Positions 44,162 to 55,120 of a DNA stretch of 64,000 nt are shown here, one piece after another. The first letter of the stretch is position 1, and every line of letters begins with the position of its first letter. Source of the DNA: Candidatus Latescibacterota bacterium (GTDB taxonomy: Bacteria; Krumholzibacteriota; Krumholzibacteriia; WVZY01); contig WVZY01000011.1 of the NCBI GenBank assembly GCA_011772205.1, positions 1 through 64,000 of the forward strand, written 5' to 3'. Made by a program: the position numbers and the translations under genes. The notes under the pieces are model-generated. The model was not told the origin of the DNA. It was given only the letters and a program-made list of their open reading frames with translations, and did not search any database.

Positions 44162-45538
44162 ATGCCTGCTATGGATCGTCCGAGCACCCCAGATATTCCC
44201 GATGTTATCGCGCGCATCCGCCAATTATTGGAGAAAGGCGATATGGAAGCGCTGAGCGCCGAACTCAAACCGCTCCATCCGGCGGATATCGCCGATGTGG
44301 TCCAGGACCTCGATGGTGGCGACCAGGTCGTCGTGCTCAAGCTTCTGGGCAATGAGCGGGCGGCGGAAGTCCTCACAGAGATCGACGAATTTTCCGGCCA
44401 GGCCCTCCTGAAGCTCCTTACGGATCGGGAAGTGGTATCCCTGCTCGGGGAGATGCCCTCCGATGATGCAGTGGACATCATCTCGAGCCTCCCGCCCGAG
44501 AAATCCGAGAAGATCGAGGCGATGCTTCCGCAGGTGGAGCGCGAGAGGCTCCAGGAGCTGCTCGAATTCGAAGAGGATACGGCGGGCGGCATCATGGAAG
44601 TGGAGAGCCTCGCCGTGAGGGAGAGTGCGACAATTCAAGACGCGATTACGCTCGTTCGGGAGAGTGCGGACGAGATCGAGAATGTGCAGAAAATCTACGT
44701 CGTAGATCAACATGGGGTGCTCAAAGGGGCCGTGGCCGTCCTCGATCTGATTCGCCACCCACCGGACGCACCCGTGGCCGAAGTCATGATGACGCACCTG
44801 ATCAAGATACCTGTCGACATGGATCAGGAAGAAGTCGCAAGCCAGTTTGGAAAATACGATGAGTTCGCCCTTCCTGTGGTGGACAAAAAGGAAAGGCTCA
44901 TTGGGAGGATCACTGTTGATGACATCATCGACGTTATGGAAGAGGAAGCCTCCGAAGACATCGCTTGGATTGCGGGTACCCGCGAGGAGGAAATCGGTGA
45001 TCCTTCTCCCATACGAATCTCGCGCTCGCGCCTGCCCTGGCTCGTAGCCGGACTGATCGGAGAGATCTTGAATGCGATCTTGATGAGCCGATACGAAGTG
45101 TCGATACAAACGGCCGTAACGCTCGCGTTTTTTATTCCGCTGCTAATGGGAACAGCAGGGAATATCGGCAGCCAAGCAGCGGTGGTGGTGGTGCGCGAGC
45201 TCGCATTGGGGGAGATCGACGTGGGTCACGCGGGCCGGAGGGTCCTAAAGGAGCTCGTCGTCGCACTATTGAACGGAGTTATTCTTGGTTTTCTCTTGTT
45301 TGCCATCGTCTACCTCTGGCGCCGCGATCCAGGTCTCGGGGGGCTGCTGTGGGTGTCGCTGGTGAGTGTCATGTTCGTAGCCGCATTCATCGGCGCATCG
45401 GTACCTCTTCTGCTCCACAGGCTGAAAGTCGATCCCGCGATCGCCACCGGGCCATTTATCACAGTATCGAACGACATCATCGGTTTGGCGATCTATATGA
45501 CGCTTGCCACCTACTACGTATCGCTCGTCGGTTCGTAA
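44162..45538 (+). CDS. mgtE: Magnesium transporter MgtE
   Basis: About 458 residues from ATG 44162. An MgtE_N domain (about 10-120; HPADIADVVQDL, LLGEMPSDDAVDIISSLP) and a CBS pair (about 130-250; VRESATIQDAITLVRE, GRITVDDIIDVMEEEA) act as the Mg2+ sensor. A five-helix membrane domain (about 280-458) contains FFIPLLMGTAGNIGSQAA and the signature region ITVSNDIIGLAIY. MgtE is a Mg2+-gated channel. With the CorC-like protein just upstream it makes a magnesium-handling cluster. Confidence 0.94.
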   Translation: MPAMDRPSTPDIPDVIARIRQLLEKGDMEALSAELKPLHPADIADVVQDLDGGDQVVVLKLLGNERAAEVLTEIDEFSGQALLKLLTDREVVSLLGEMPSDDAVDIISSLPPEKSEKIEAMLPQVERERLQELLEFEEDTAGGIMEVESLAVRESATIQDAITLVRESADEIENVQKIYVVDQHGVLKGAVAVLDLIRHPPDAPVAEVMMTHLIKIPVDMDQEEVASQFGKYDEFALPVVDKKERLIGRITVDDIIDVMEEEASEDIAWIAGTREEEIGDPSPIRISRSRLPWLVAGLIGEILNAILMSRYEVSIQTAVTLAFFIPLLMGTAGNIGSQAAVVVVRELALGEIDVGHAGRRVLKELVVALLNGVILGFLLFAIVYLWRRDPGLGGLLWVSLVSVMFVAAFIGASVPLLLHRLKVDPAIATGPFITVSNDIIGLAIYMTLATYYVSLVGS

Positions 45539-45643
45539 GCGATGAGCCCGCGCAGCGCTTGCCTTGATGCGTCACAAAATCGCCTCCCAGCGACGCGGGC
45601 ACGCCCGGAATTCATTCTTTAACGCATTGAGGCTGTATAGCTC

Positions 45644-46375
45644 ATGCTGGTGAAAGACGAGGGAATTGTTCTCAAAACCGCAAGGTCGGGTGAGACCAGC
45701 AAGGAGGTTACGTTTTTAGGGAAACAGGGCGGTAAGATCAGGCTGATTGCAAAAGGAGCTCTTGGGGGAAAGAGCGCGTTTCGCGGAGCGCTCGAGCCGG
45801 GCAACCACTTGGAAGCCGTTTATTATTTCAAAGAGGGCAGGAGCCGGTATTATCTCAAAGAAGTGTTTGTCGTGGCCACGGCGACGATAGACAGAAGATC
45901 GCTCCAGGGAATGGCCGCTACCCTGGCCGCTCTCGAGCTTCTCGATCGTGTTTGCTATGCGGGAAGTCCCGATCCCTCCCTGGTAGACGTCGCACTGGAC
46001 TTCGTGCGCTGCCAGCCCGTCGCCGATCCTCTGTTTTTCTTCCTTGCTTTTGAGATCAAGCTGCTGGAGGCGCTTGGGGCTCTTCCGGACCTTTCTGGAT
46101 GCGTGCGCTGCGGCGCTGATGTGGAAGGGGGCAGCTATGATCCCGAAGAAGCGGCGTGCTTTTGTGCCAATCACGAGGTGCCTTCTCCTCAAGCGCAGTC
46201 ACTTTACCGCGACCTTCTCACGTTTGCCTCACGGTGCTTGCGTGAGCCGTTGGAAGGATTGAAGCCGGAACGTGCGGACAGGAAGCTCAGAAAGGATTTG
46301 GGAAAATTGATACACTGGACGTATACTTATCACGTTCAAGGGTACACGCTCCCCGAATCGCTAAAACTTCTTTAG
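45644..46375 (+). CDS. recO: DNA repair protein RecO
   Basis: 243 residues. The N-terminal OB fold opens DEGIVLKTARSGETSKEV, followed by GKIRLIAKGALGGKS. The helical C-terminal part has a zinc-type site (CVRCGADVEGG, then ACFC). RecO loads RecA onto SSB-coated DNA with RecR. It often precedes glyQS, as here, with an 80-base gap. Confidence 0.93.
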   Translation: MLVKDEGIVLKTARSGETSKEVTFLGKQGGKIRLIAKGALGGKSAFRGALEPGNHLEAVYYFKEGRSRYYLKEVFVVATATIDRRSLQGMAATLAALELLDRVCYAGSPDPSLVDVALDFVRCQPVADPLFFFLAFEIKLLEALGALPDLSGCVRCGADVEGGSYDPEEAACFCANHEVPSPQAQSLYRDLLTFASRCLREPLEGLKPERADRKLRKDLGKLIHWTYTYHVQGYTLPESLKLL

Positions 46376-46455
46376 GCATCGTGATGGCAATATCGCAGGC
46401 TAATACGCCGGTCGCGGCCCCAATAGAACGCGCCTCCGGCCGATTTTTTTGAAGG

Positions 46456-47373
46456 ATGAGCATGCAGGCAAGGCAAAGAAAGACGCGAAAGCCCACTTAT
46501 CAGGAGATTATTTTCGAACTCCAAAAATTTTGGATGAAACAAGGCTGCGTTATCCTGCAGCCGTATAACTCGGAAGTTGGCGCGGGTACTCTCAATCCGG
46601 CCACGTTTCTCCGGGTCCTGGGACCCGAACCGTGGCGGGTCGCATACGTGGAACCGTCCAAGCGGCCGAAAGACGGCCGTTACGGTGAAAATCCGAACCG
46701 GGTTCAGCAATTTCTTCAGTACCAGGTTATCCTCAAACCGCCTCCCAGCAATGTCCTCGATATATACATCAAGAGTCTCCGCTCGCTCGGGATAGATCCG
46801 CGGCGCCACGACATCCGTCTCGTCGAGGACGACTGGGAAGCTCCCACGCTTGGGGCGGCTGGACTTGGATGGGAAGTGTGGCTGGATGGAATGGAAATCA
46901 CTCAATTCACGTACTTCCAACAGGCAGGAGGGCTGGAGCTCGATCCCGTCTCGGCTGAGATCACGTATGGGCTTCTCCGTATCTGCTTGTATCTCCAGGG
47001 GGTCGATTCGGTAATGGATATCGAATGGGGGGACGGGGTGTCTTGGGGAGAAATCAACCGCCAAGCGGAGGAGGAGTTCTCCGTTTTTCATTTCGAAAGC
47101 GCCGGAGTGGATCTTTATTTCAAGCTGTTTCAGGAATTCGAGATGGAAGCGGAGCGGATGGTCGATGCCGGTCTCGTACTCCCCGGGTACGATTATGTGG
47201 TGAAGCTTTCGCACATTTTCAACATTCTCGATGCAAGAGGCGCAATCAGCGTTACCGAAAGGACAGGATATATCATGCGCATCCGGGCTTTGGCGAGAAA
47301 GCTCGCCTTGCGTTACGTCGAGAGGAGAGAAGCACTTGGCTTTCCGCTTGTCAAAGGGGGGAAGCGGGGGTGA
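46456..47373 (+). CDS. glyQ: Glycyl-tRNA synthetase alpha subunit
   Basis: 305 residues, catalytic subunit of the tetrameric bacterial enzyme. The opening [58 protein letters not shown] and [19 protein letters not shown] are family hallmarks. A second in-frame ATG lies two codons downstream. The stop overlaps the glyS GTG start by three bases (GTGA), giving coupled synthesis of the subunits. Confidence 0.97.
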   Translation: MSMQARQRKTRKPTYQEIIFELQKFWMKQGCVILQPYNSEVGAGTLNPATFLRVLGPEPWRVAYVEPSKRPKDGRYGENPNRVQQFLQYQVILKPPPSNVLDIYIKSLRSLGIDPRRHDIRLVEDDWEAPTLGAAGLGWEVWLDGMEITQFTYFQQAGGLELDPVSAEITYGLLRICLYLQGVDSVMDIEWGDGVSWGEINRQAEEEFSVFHFESAGVDLYFKLFQEFEMEAERMVDAGLVLPGYDYVVKLSHIFNILDARGAISVTERTGYIMRIRALARKLALRYVERREALGFPLVKGGKRG

Positions 47374-49544
47374 GAGATTTTCTCCTGGAAATAGGCTGTG
47401 AAGACATACCCGCTTCGTACGTACCTCCAGCCGTCTCCCAGCTGAAGGGCGAGGCGGCAAAGCGCCTGAAGGAACTCCGAGTCGACTACGGCGATATCTA
47501 TGCCACGGGCACGCCGCGGCGGCTGGTGTTGATAATTAAAGGCCTCGCGGCCGCCCAGAAGAGCGAGGTGGATGTGATAACAGGTCCTCCTGTGTCGAAG
47601 AGCTTCTCTGAAGACGGTACTCCTACAAAGGCCGCTATTGGGTTTGCGAAATCGCACGGTCTTCGTGTCGATGATCTCGAAAAAATACAGACCGAGAGAG
47701 GTCAGTATCTGGGATTCAAAAAGCGCCAGCGGAGTCAAAGAACCCAGTCGCTTCTGAAACGAGAAATCCCCGGGGTCCTCGCCTCGCTCAAATTTCCAAA
47801 AACCATGCGGTGGGAGGAGGGGGGAACGAAGTTTGCCCGCCCGATTCGGTGGATCGTTTGTCTTTATGGAGATTCACCGGTCCGCTTCGATTTTGCCGGC
47901 GTGAAAAGCGGGAGCGTATCGTTCTACGTTCCGTGGATCTCTCCGGCAAAAATTCGCATACGCAGCTCGGAACGTTATCTGGAAACGATGACAAAGAAAG
48001 GTATCATCGTTGATCAGAACGAACGTGAAACGCGAATCAAGCAGCTCTGCGGGCGAGCCGCGAAGCGACTGGGACTCACGATCATAGAAGATCCGGGGCT
48101 TTTCAAAGAACTAACGTTCATGCTCGAGAATCCCCATGCATTCGTTGGCGATTTTCCAGAGAAGTACCTTTCGCTCCCGCCGGAAGTAGTAATTACAGCA
48201 ATGAAAACCCACCAGCGTTATCTCGCCCTCCGGGGAAAACGCAAGGCGCTCGTGCCGAAGTTTGTCGCTTTTACCGAAGGAAAGCCGCAAAATCCCCTCG
48301 GGGTAAAGAAAGGGAACGAGAGGGTGCTCGGAGCGCGGCTTGAAGACGCTTATTTCTACTGGCAAGAGGATCTCAAGCGGGGTATCGATGGGCTTTCCAG
48401 CATGCTGGAAAGCATCGTCTTCATAGAGAAACTCGGTACGCTGAAAGACAAAGCTGCGCGATTGGAGTCCCTCATGCTTTTCCTGAACGGCACCTCGGGC
48501 GTAGCGCGGCCGGTGCCAGAGAGGGGGATCAAACGGGTGGCGATCCTTGCAAAAGCCGATCTTGCGAGTGAAATGGTCAAAGACGGCAAGGAATTCACTC
48601 TTCTCGAAGGTCTCATTGGAAGCCATTACGCTTCGGCTTCGGGAGAGGATGATCAGATCGTTTCGGCCATCCGGGAGCAGTATAATCCGCGCTCTCCTGC
48701 TGACGCATTGCCTGAAAGCCCATTGGGGACGTACCTGACGATTGCAGACCGGATCGACACGGTGTGCGGCTGTTTCCTCTCCGGACTCGTCCCGACGGGA
48801 TCCGGCGACCCCTATGGTCTGAGAAGGCTGTCCAACGGCTTATTGAGGGTCATTGAACAAAATCCGCTGGTTCCTCTCGACGAGCTGATCGATCGAGCCG
48901 TTTCATCCTACGTGGCTCAGGGACTGACGGATGGGCAAAGCGCTCAGGAAACGACCGCTCTGTTGAGGGAGTTTTTCACTACCCGGTGCGATGCGTTCCT
49001 TTCCGAGAAGGGATTTCCCTATGACATTGTCAGGGCCGTGACCCGGGTGGCGTGGCCTTTTCCTGGTAAAGCAGTCGAAAGGTGCCATGGAATCGAAAAG
49101 CTTCGGGGAAATGAAGCCTTCGAGCGGCTCATTATCGGTGTAAAACGGGTCGGGAACATACTTGGGGCGGATGACAAGATCTACGGGGTCGATTGGGAAA
49201 CGTTGGAGAAAGCCTTTTTTTCATTCGAGCCTCTCTATGGAGATATCCGATTCGACACCGGCTTGTTCGAGGAATCCATGGAAAGGTTGCTTTACGACGC
49301 GGTGAGTGAAAAAATATCCAAAATCGCCGCGTCGGACAGAAAAGGGGACTTCGATGGCGTGCTCAAGCTCCTCTCCGAACTGGGCCCGCCGATAGATGCC
49401 TACTTCGATGCTGTGCTCGTCAATTGCGAAAATCCTGCGATTCGGATCAACCGAATCCATTTTCTCGCATGTACTTTCGCTATTTTTTCCAGATTCGCTG
49501 ACTTTTCTTGTATAGTTGAAGAGGGCGCTTCAACTACCCAATAG
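47370..49544 (+). CDS. glyS: Glycyl-tRNA synthetase beta subunit
   Basis: 724 residues from GTG 47370, where the family begins ([17 protein letters not shown]); longer upstream frames run through glyQ and are artefacts. Further marks are [17 protein letters not shown], a [20 protein letters not shown] block, [15 protein letters not shown] and [21 protein letters not shown] helical C-terminal anticodon-binding region ends RINRIHFL...FADFSCI. The beta subunit binds tRNA-Gly. GTTGAAG/CTTCAAC at 49515-49534 forms a hairpin over the last codons, without a T-run. Confidence 0.97.
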   Translation: MRDFLLEIGCEDIPASYVPPAVSQLKGEAAKRLKELRVDYGDIYATGTPRRLVLIIKGLAAAQKSEVDVITGPPVSKSFSEDGTPTKAAIGFAKSHGLRVDDLEKIQTERGQYLGFKKRQRSQRTQSLLKREIPGVLASLKFPKTMRWEEGGTKFARPIRWIVCLYGDSPVRFDFAGVKSGSVSFYVPWISPAKIRIRSSERYLETMTKKGIIVDQNERETRIKQLCGRAAKRLGLTIIEDPGLFKELTFMLENPHAFVGDFPEKYLSLPPEVVITAMKTHQRYLALRGKRKALVPKFVAFTEGKPQNPLGVKKGNERVLGARLEDAYFYWQEDLKRGIDGLSSMLESIVFIEKLGTLKDKAARLESLMLFLNGTSGVARPVPERGIKRVAILAKADLASEMVKDGKEFTLLEGLIGSHYASASGEDDQIVSAIREQYNPRSPADALPESPLGTYLTIADRIDTVCGCFLSGLVPTGSGDPYGLRRLSNGLLRVIEQNPLVPLDELIDRAVSSYVAQGLTDGQSAQETTALLREFFTTRCDAFLSEKGFPYDIVRAVTRVAWPFPGKAVERCHGIEKLRGNEAFERLIIGVKRVGNILGADDKIYGVDWETLEKAFFSFEPLYGDIRFDTGLFEESMERLLYDAVSEKISKIAASDRKGDFDGVLKLLSELGPPIDAYFDAVLVNCENPAIRINRIHFLACTFAIFSRFADFSCIVEEGASTTQ

Positions 49545-49570
49545 CTCCGGACTTCCCCCGATTTCAATGC

Positions 49571-49600
49571 TTGACACTTTGGCGCTTTTTATGGTACCAT
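49571..49600 (+). promoter_or_regulatory. Sigma-70 promoter of the large secreted protein gene
   Basis: TTGACA and TACCAT are 18 bases apart. Transcription would begin about 320 bases before the ATG at 49926, giving an unusually long leader. Confidence 0.55.
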
Positions 49601-49607
49601 TATCCGC

Positions 49608-49925
49608 GGACTAGGGGCAAAGGGTTATGGTTTGCGGTGTATACCGCAAATCCTCTTGTGAGTACGCATTGCGCGCTACCGTGCGCGCGAAAAGCCGACC
49701 ACCGTTGGTGTCAACCTTTTACTCGACACGTTCTCTTTTACCCAGCGGTTTACCAATAGGCTTAAAAACCTGGAACGCTCACATGTTAGGAGGTGAAAGA
49801 ATTTCGTTTCAGGACGGAATAACGACTTTGCCTCTTGAGTCAGGCGTTTCTGGTTAGAGATGCGCCTACATAAATTGGTTCTCGCGTATTCACTTTTCCT
49901 TCTCAGCAACGATGGGGGAAAAACC
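49608..49925 (+). other. Long 5' leader with hairpins
   Basis: This leader of about 315 nt shows TTTGCGGT-gtat-ACCGCAAA near 49630 and a GCGCGC pair near 49673-49690. A strong AGGAGG near 49791 has no matching start codon except an overlapping GTG that would give a nine-residue peptide. A 76-codon frame from 49627 exists but resembles no protein. The arrangement suggests control by RNA structure or transcript stability for a highly expressed gene. No known riboswitch consensus was recognised. Confidence 0.4.
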
Positions 49926-52900
49926 ATGAGAAAAGTTTTAGTAGTTTCCTTCTGTTTGCTGTTTGTCTTTTCATCGATTGCATTAGCCAAGCCAGCAACG
50001 AAGGGAACGAGCCTGGCCGACAGAAAGGCTCAGGTTGGACCTACTCTCCTGAATCTGGATCTGCCGTTGGAGATGCAGGGTCTAGAAGCGTCCGCGCAAG
50101 CCGACACATTCATTCTGGCCGATTACACTTGGGATCAGGCTCCTCTGTGTGTCGATCACGGATGGATCAAAGCTGACCTTACAGCACAAACCGGCTGCTA
50201 CTTCCATGTAGACGCTGACACTGTAGGATTGAACGGCGGGGACTATGGGAGACTCATTCCCTTGGAAGGCCATCACTCCGCTTGGTGTGGTGCATCTCCC
50301 GATGCAGGCGACCCAGACCTCTGCGGTTATGCCTACCTCCCAGGTTACGGGAATAACTGGAGTCAGGGTTGGTACCACCACTGTATCGAAGTCCCTGATA
50401 CCGAAGAGGTCTATATCGAATATCTCGTCGCTTGGGATTCCGAGCCTGGTTTCGACTACTCGTATCTCGAGTATGCATCGAAGAACACCTGCGATTCGGT
50501 GGCGGATCCGGACGTCATGCCGGCAGCTGACTGGTTCGAGCTCAGCACTTACACCGGCACGGGATTGAAGACATTCGTCCGGGATACGATTCCAGCGGGC
50601 CATGCTGGATCGATCAGGATCCGGTTCACCTTCAGTGCCGACGGCGGGTGGTCTGATCAGGACGGTCTCTGGGACACCGACGGTGCGTTGATCGTCGACA
50701 GCGTCACCGTTCGGTCCGAGGAAGGCACATACTCGCACTTCGATAATTTCGAGGACGAGGCTGCTGGTGATACCCAGACGAATGATGGTGCATGGGAATG
50801 CATCGCCATGGCAGGATATGGATCTTTCGCCGGTCTCTACCCGGGTGTCAGCCTGGTCCAGGAGGATCCTTGTCGGAGCGAGTTGTCATGCATGTGGGCA
50901 TGGATCAATGGATCCACTGCAACGTATGCATGCGGCGGATTCCCTGGTCAGACGGCCGTTCCATATGTGAACCTGCGTGGCCAGTACATATTCAGCGAGC
51001 TATGGTCGCCTCAGATCGATCACGATCCGGATGGCACCTACGGCTCAGTCTATGAGCTGTACTACTGGACGTATTGGGACCATCCGCTCCCGCAGATGAT
51101 CTTCCATGTCTGGCACATCCGCAACTGGATTGCCGGATGTCCGGGTGAATGGAAGGACGAGAACTTCATCTACTACGGCGGGGGTGGAACATGGGGGCAG
51201 AGTGTTCGCCCAGTTGGTCAATTCATCAATCCAGCTGCAGATGCAGTCCAGCTGGCTATCGGTTGCTGGGATTATTGCGGATATTATTGCAGTCCCAGCT
51301 GGCCGGGTGATTGCCACAGCCATACACCGCTGAGCGACCGCGTTTCTCTGCGCCGCATCGGAACGGTCGGCCCTGTGTTTAGCGTCCGGGACATCAATGT
51401 CTGGAACGATACCTTCCCAGAAAATGGCGATTCCTCTGGGACGGCCAGAATTGATGCAGCAATAGACGTTACCACCTATCTCGACGGGTCCAATGTGCCT
51501 GGCGACTCGATGGACATCAAGGTTAGTGAGCCAACCGTCGGATTGTCAGAGGATCCGATTTCAGGATTTGGCCCTGCAGTGTACTGTTATCTCAGCGTCA
51601 ATCCGCAGAGATCAATTACTGTGGCCCAAGGGGAGGAGGATAACCTCCGTTGGCCGATGCTTGACTCGTTGATATGTGACGGACGGCTCTGGTATATGTT
51701 CCGTTTCGACACATCGTTCACAGAGCCGGGTGGCCCGCGTACGGGTCCTGTTCCCGATCAGTTCTGCATCGATGTCAACGACCACTACTTCGTCGACGGG
51801 GATACGCTGTTGTTCTTCTTCAGCGCCACGGATTCAACCCCTAGCACGACCTACTGGAGCCAAAATACAGGCACAGTAACCGTCATCGAAGAAGCCTGCG
51901 CGGATCCGATGGAGATCCAGGTCCTGCCCGGTGCGGGTCCAAGAAGAGGCGGAGACATCCTCTATGTCGATAACTTCAGCGGCAGAGGAGCCGAGCCGTA
52001 CTTCAACTCCGCATTCGAGCTAATGGGGATCATGGACCAAGTTGACCGCTTCGATAAGCGCGGGCCGTCTTCGTTGGTCGGAAATGGTCTTGCGGGTCGT
52101 ATGTGGAGCGTTGCAAACCAGCTGTTCCCGAACTACCGGAAGATTATCTGGAACTCCGGTAACCTCAACAGAGGTACGGTTGGTGACATGAGCGCGAACG
52201 AGACGGATGACTTCGCGATGCTCTATTTCTTCATGGATCAGCATCCGGACCCAGTAGGAGCCGGTATCTACTTCTCCGGCGATAACATGGCCTCAGAATG
52301 GACCACGCTGACGAATCCGTCCTCGTCCCAGTTCATCAACACGTACATTCCGTACCAGTTGGTGGACGATGATCACACGGTGAGCTTCTCCATATCGCCG
52401 CTGGTGATCGGTGAGAATCTCGGGATCTTCGATCACGGTGTTCCACTCGAGGAAGACACGATCGTTGCCTACGGCGGCTGTCCGGGCATCAATGACTTTG
52501 ATGTGATCCGGCCGGTCGCGAGCACGACCCTGGAGATGACGTACGGGGGCTCGGGCGCTGCGAACGACGGTGCCGTTGTGGCGTACGACACGTTGAACGC
52601 GCTGGGCCACCCGACCGCTGTGGTCCTCTCCGGATTCAGCTTCCACTACATCCGTGACGATCGTCCGGCTGGCATCCCCGATCGTGCGGATCATCTGACT
52701 GACATCATCCGGTTCCTGAGGAACCCACTGGACGATCCCACGGGAGCCGGTGGCACGCCGCAGTTCACTAACAGTCTGGCCCAGAACTACCCGAACCCGT
52801 TCAATCCGAGTACGACCATCAAGTACTCGATCAAGGCGCGCGCGAGTGTGTCCTTGAAGATCTACAACGTGGCGGGACAGCTGGTGAGGACGCTGGTGAA

Positions 52901-53042
52901 CGAGGAGAAGCCTGCTGGTGAATACACCAAGGATTGGAAAGGCCGCAACGATGCGGGCAATCCGGTCTCCAGTGGTGTGTACTTCTACAAGCTCGTGACG
53001 AAGAACTTCACGCAGACGAAGAAGATGGTTCTTCTGAAGTAA
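49926..53042 (+). CDS. Large secreted surface protein with FlgD-like sorting domain
   Basis: 1038 residues from ATG 49926, which has GGGGG seven bases upstream and opens a classic signal peptide (KVLVVSFCLLFVFSSIALA). Two beta-sandwich regions of the kind found in immune-inhibitor-A and related exoproteins lie in the N-terminal half (about 110-230, FDYSYLEYASKN and RIRFTFSADGGWSDQDG). A middle region (about 680-930) follows. The C-terminal sorting domain has AQNYPNPFNPSTTIKY, VSLKIYNVAGQLVRTL, WKGRNDAGNPVSSG and the final KTKKMVLLK-type end. No catalytic motif was seen. Strong promoter, long leader and terminator suggest an abundant surface protein. Confidence 0.82.
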   Translation: MRKVLVVSFCLLFVFSSIALAKPATKGTSLADRKAQVGPTLLNLDLPLEMQGLEASAQADTFILADYTWDQAPLCVDHGWIKADLTAQTGCYFHVDADTVGLNGGDYGRLIPLEGHHSAWCGASPDAGDPDLCGYAYLPGYGNNWSQGWYHHCIEVPDTEEVYIEYLVAWDSEPGFDYSYLEYASKNTCDSVADPDVMPAADWFELSTYTGTGLKTFVRDTIPAGHAGSIRIRFTFSADGGWSDQDGLWDTDGALIVDSVTVRSEEGTYSHFDNFEDEAAGDTQTNDGAWECIAMAGYGSFAGLYPGVSLVQEDPCRSELSCMWAWINGSTATYACGGFPGQTAVPYVNLRGQYIFSELWSPQIDHDPDGTYGSVYELYYWTYWDHPLPQMIFHVWHIRNWIAGCPGEWKDENFIYYGGGGTWGQSVRPVGQFINPAADAVQLAIGCWDYCGYYCSPSWPGDCHSHTPLSDRVSLRRIGTVGPVFSVRDINVWNDTFPENGDSSGTARIDAAIDVTTYLDGSNVPGDSMDIKVSEPTVGLSEDPISGFGPAVYCYLSVNPQRSITVAQGEEDNLRWPMLDSLICDGRLWYMFRFDTSFTEPGGPRTGPVPDQFCIDVNDHYFVDGDTLLFFFSATDSTPSTTYWSQNTGTVTVIEEACADPMEIQVLPGAGPRRGGDILYVDNFSGRGAEPYFNSAFELMGIMDQVDRFDKRGPSSLVGNGLAGRMWSVANQLFPNYRKIIWNSGNLNRGTVGDMSANETDDFAMLYFFMDQHPDPVGAGIYFSGDNMASEWTTLTNPSSSQFINTYIPYQLVDDDHTVSFSISPLVIGENLGIFDHGVPLEEDTIVAYGGCPGINDFDVIRPVASTTLEMTYGGSGAANDGAVVAYDTLNALGHPTAVVLSGFSFHYIRDDRPAGIPDRADHLTDIIRFLRNPLDDPTGAGGTPQFTNSLAQNYPNPFNPSTTIKYSIKARASVSLKIYNVAGQLVRTLVNEEKPAGEYTKDWKGRNDAGNPVSSGVYFYKLVTKNFTQTKKMVLLK

Positions 53043-53068
53043 GAAGCGCTTCGAAACAGGCTTCCGAG

Positions 53069-53112
53069 TTGGGGTCGATGGGCTCATCCCATCGGCCCCA
53101 ATTTTTTATTTA
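53069..53112 (+). terminator. Terminator of the large secreted protein gene
   Basis: TTGGGG-x-CGATGGG pairs with CCCATCG-x-CCCCAA round CTCAT, then ATTTTTTATTT. It is a strong intrinsic terminator. Confidence 0.93.
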
Positions 53113-53139
53113 AAAGGCGGTTATGTGAAAAATTTTTCA

Positions 53140-53168
53140 TTGACACCAAAGCGATAAATCCCTTATAT
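53140..53168 (+). promoter_or_regulatory. Sigma-70 promoter of the surface-lipoprotein operon
   Basis: TTGACA and TTATAT are 17 bases apart, about 63 bases before ATG 53231, directly after the preceding terminator. Confidence 0.75.
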
Positions 53169-53230
53169 TTCTATAGCTTCGTGATCAGTCCCCATTCAAA
53201 GCCCCACACTAAAGAAGGAGTCTTTTTTTC

Positions 53231-55120
53231 ATGAGAATGAGAGCGGGCATTTTTATATGTCTTCTGTGCCTATTTATTATTACAATGCTCTCCGGATCCT
53301 GCCGGCGCAATCAGCCCTCCCTTATCGATGCCAACAAACCACCTAGCACCGAGTTATGGTATGCGCCGCCCGAATCGACGGACTATGAGTATCGCGTCCA
53401 TCTCTTTTGGCGTGGAGTCGATAACGACGGCACCGTCATGAGGTACATTTGGACCAAGACGGATACCATCGCACCGGGCGAGCTGGGGTGGAATCCGGCG
53501 GAAAGGCTGCGAGATTTTCGGTCTGGCAGAATAACAACGAAAACAGATTCGATATTTTCCTTCACTGCATTCAGAGCGACGGGTGGCGTTGGCTTGAAAA
53601 AAAACCGCCAGGCCTTTCATGTAGCGGCAATCGATGATAACGGCGTGATCGATCCCTCCCCGGCCAGGGTCGAGTTCATAGCGACGATCGATAAACTTCC
53701 GGAAATGCGTTTCAAGGTTTGGCGCCAGGAGATCCTGCCGTCCTGTAATACGCCGTCTGGTATAGAGAGAGTGTGGCGGGAGATACGATATGATGTGGAT
53801 AATCCACCCACGGTTGGCATGTTCCGCCCGTTCAAGATCGTCTATGAAGGATTCACCCCAAACGGCCGGTTGATCGCATACAAATGGTTCCCGCTCAGCA
53901 CGACCATAGAGATGGAGGGTGCGGGTGAGTGGACGACGGATTTAGGGGATACTATCCGGGATTTCCCCAATACTGGCGATCTCGCGATTCCAAGCGGGGT
54001 ATTTCTTTTTGCTGCTCAATGCAAGGATGAGGCGGAAGCGGAATCCACTGTGGATGCGGGTGGGTTTACGGAGGGAGTCTGTCGAATCATCGTCAATTTC
54101 GATCCCGAGACGGAAATTTTTGAGGTGATCAACACGTATATCATCGATGGCTCTGCCTTTCAGGAAACAGTGAATTTCAAAGACGATGTTCCGGATACAT
54201 TACCGTATGGAAGCTGGGTCAGGTTCGAATATAGAGGAGCGAACGATACAATAGCAACTTTGCAATGTCCAGATATCCGTGATATCACCGTTCCTCGCGA
54301 TTCTTCACTGTGTGAAGACGATACGAATATGTGCATCAAATACCAGAAGAGTTTCTATCGCTCCTCGGAGAGGTTCGCGTTTGCTGAAGCCAGGACTGCG
54401 TGGATGCCTGATAAAGGAGAGGATACCAATCCATACGGCACCTCGGATTCAACGAGTCTGAACATAGGATCGGTCGAGTATAAAGCTCGTGTGAGAAGCA
54501 TAGATGAATACGGCAAATTCGATGGCACACCTTCCGAGTTCGAATTCGTCGGAAATTTTGATCCTGTTCTCGACTCCCTCTATATCATGGATCATCTGGG
54601 CAACAAGATTTACGATGGGGATACGCTTACGTGGAATTGGTGGGATGTTGATTCGGTATTCATTTTCACTCCACCTCCTGTTCGATATGAGAAGAAATTC
54701 TATTTCAGCGTGAACGCTATTGGCCACGATCACCCGAAAGAATTCGGGTCCGGAGTGAAATCCTGGTTATATTTATTCTTTGACATGGAGGGCACATTCA
54801 ACCGGTTCGCTCGGGCGGGAAATTGGATTCCAGGGCAGACTCCGGTTTCCTTAAGCGATTCTTTCAAAGTAACTTTCGTATATTACCCTCCCGATTTTTA
54901 TGGAGATTCGGTCTTTGTAAATCTTCCTCGTTGGGCCAACAAGACGTACGATTTGACATTGAAGGGAAGGGATCTGGAAATAGGCGAAGAATTCGAGCAG
55001 TATATGTTCGTGCGCAAGAAAAAAGAGTTAATCAACTCTTACCCCAGCTCTCTTTTGGGTAGGTGGACGGAAGAAAGAAAAATTCGTTTCCACTTTAGAA
55101 TGATTCGTCCGGGGATGTAA
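53231..55120 (+). CDS. Large lipoprotein, paralogue of the next gene
   Basis: 629 residues. The signal peptide ends in the lipobox LSGSC (about residue 25). The first domain (about 40-150) has NKPPSTELWYAPPEST, YRVHLFWRGVDNDG and a RQAFHVAAIDDNGVID strand pair, a fibronectin-like fold. The next gene opens with an equivalent domain. The remaining 480 residues, rich in Asp, aromatics and beta structure, match no family I recognise. It is the first gene of an operon of three surface proteins. A role as a surface or secretion-linked accessory is inferred only from context. Confidence 0.72.
   Translation: MRMRAGIFICLLCLFIITMLSGSCRRNQPSLIDANKPPSTELWYAPPESTDYEYRVHLFWRGVDNDGTVMRYIWTKTDTIAPGELGWNPAERLRDFRSGRITTKTDSIFSFTAFRATGGVGLKKNRQAFHVAAIDDNGVIDPSPARVEFIATIDKLPEMRFKVWRQEILPSCNTPSGIERVWREIRYDVDNPPTVGMFRPFKIVYEGFTPNGRLIAYKWFPLSTTIEMEGAGEWTTDLGDTIRDFPNTGDLAIPSGVFLFAAQCKDEAEAESTVDAGGFTEGVCRIIVNFDPETEIFEVINTYIIDGSAFQETVNFKDDVPDTLPYGSWVRFEYRGANDTIATLQCPDIRDITVPRDSSLCEDDTNMCIKYQKSFYRSSERFAFAEARTAWMPDKGEDTNPYGTSDSTSLNIGSVEYKARVRSIDEYGKFDGTPSEFEFVGNFDPVLDSLYIMDHLGNKIYDGDTLTWNWWDVDSVFIFTPPPVRYEKKFYFSVNAIGHDHPKEFGSGVKSWLYLFFDMEGTFNRFARAGNWIPGQTPVSLSDSFKVTFVYYPPDFYGDSVFVNLPRWANKTYDLTLKGRDLEIGEEFEQYMFVRKKKELINSYPSSLLGRWTEERKIRFHFRMIRPGM

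Noticed and set aside
47025-47369. Upstream extension of glyS
   Set aside because: The open frame runs through glyQ; family N-termini and the GTGA overlap place the start at 47370.
49627-49857. 76-codon frame in the leader of the large secreted protein
   Set aside because: Low-complexity product with no domain; the sequence is better explained as structured leader.
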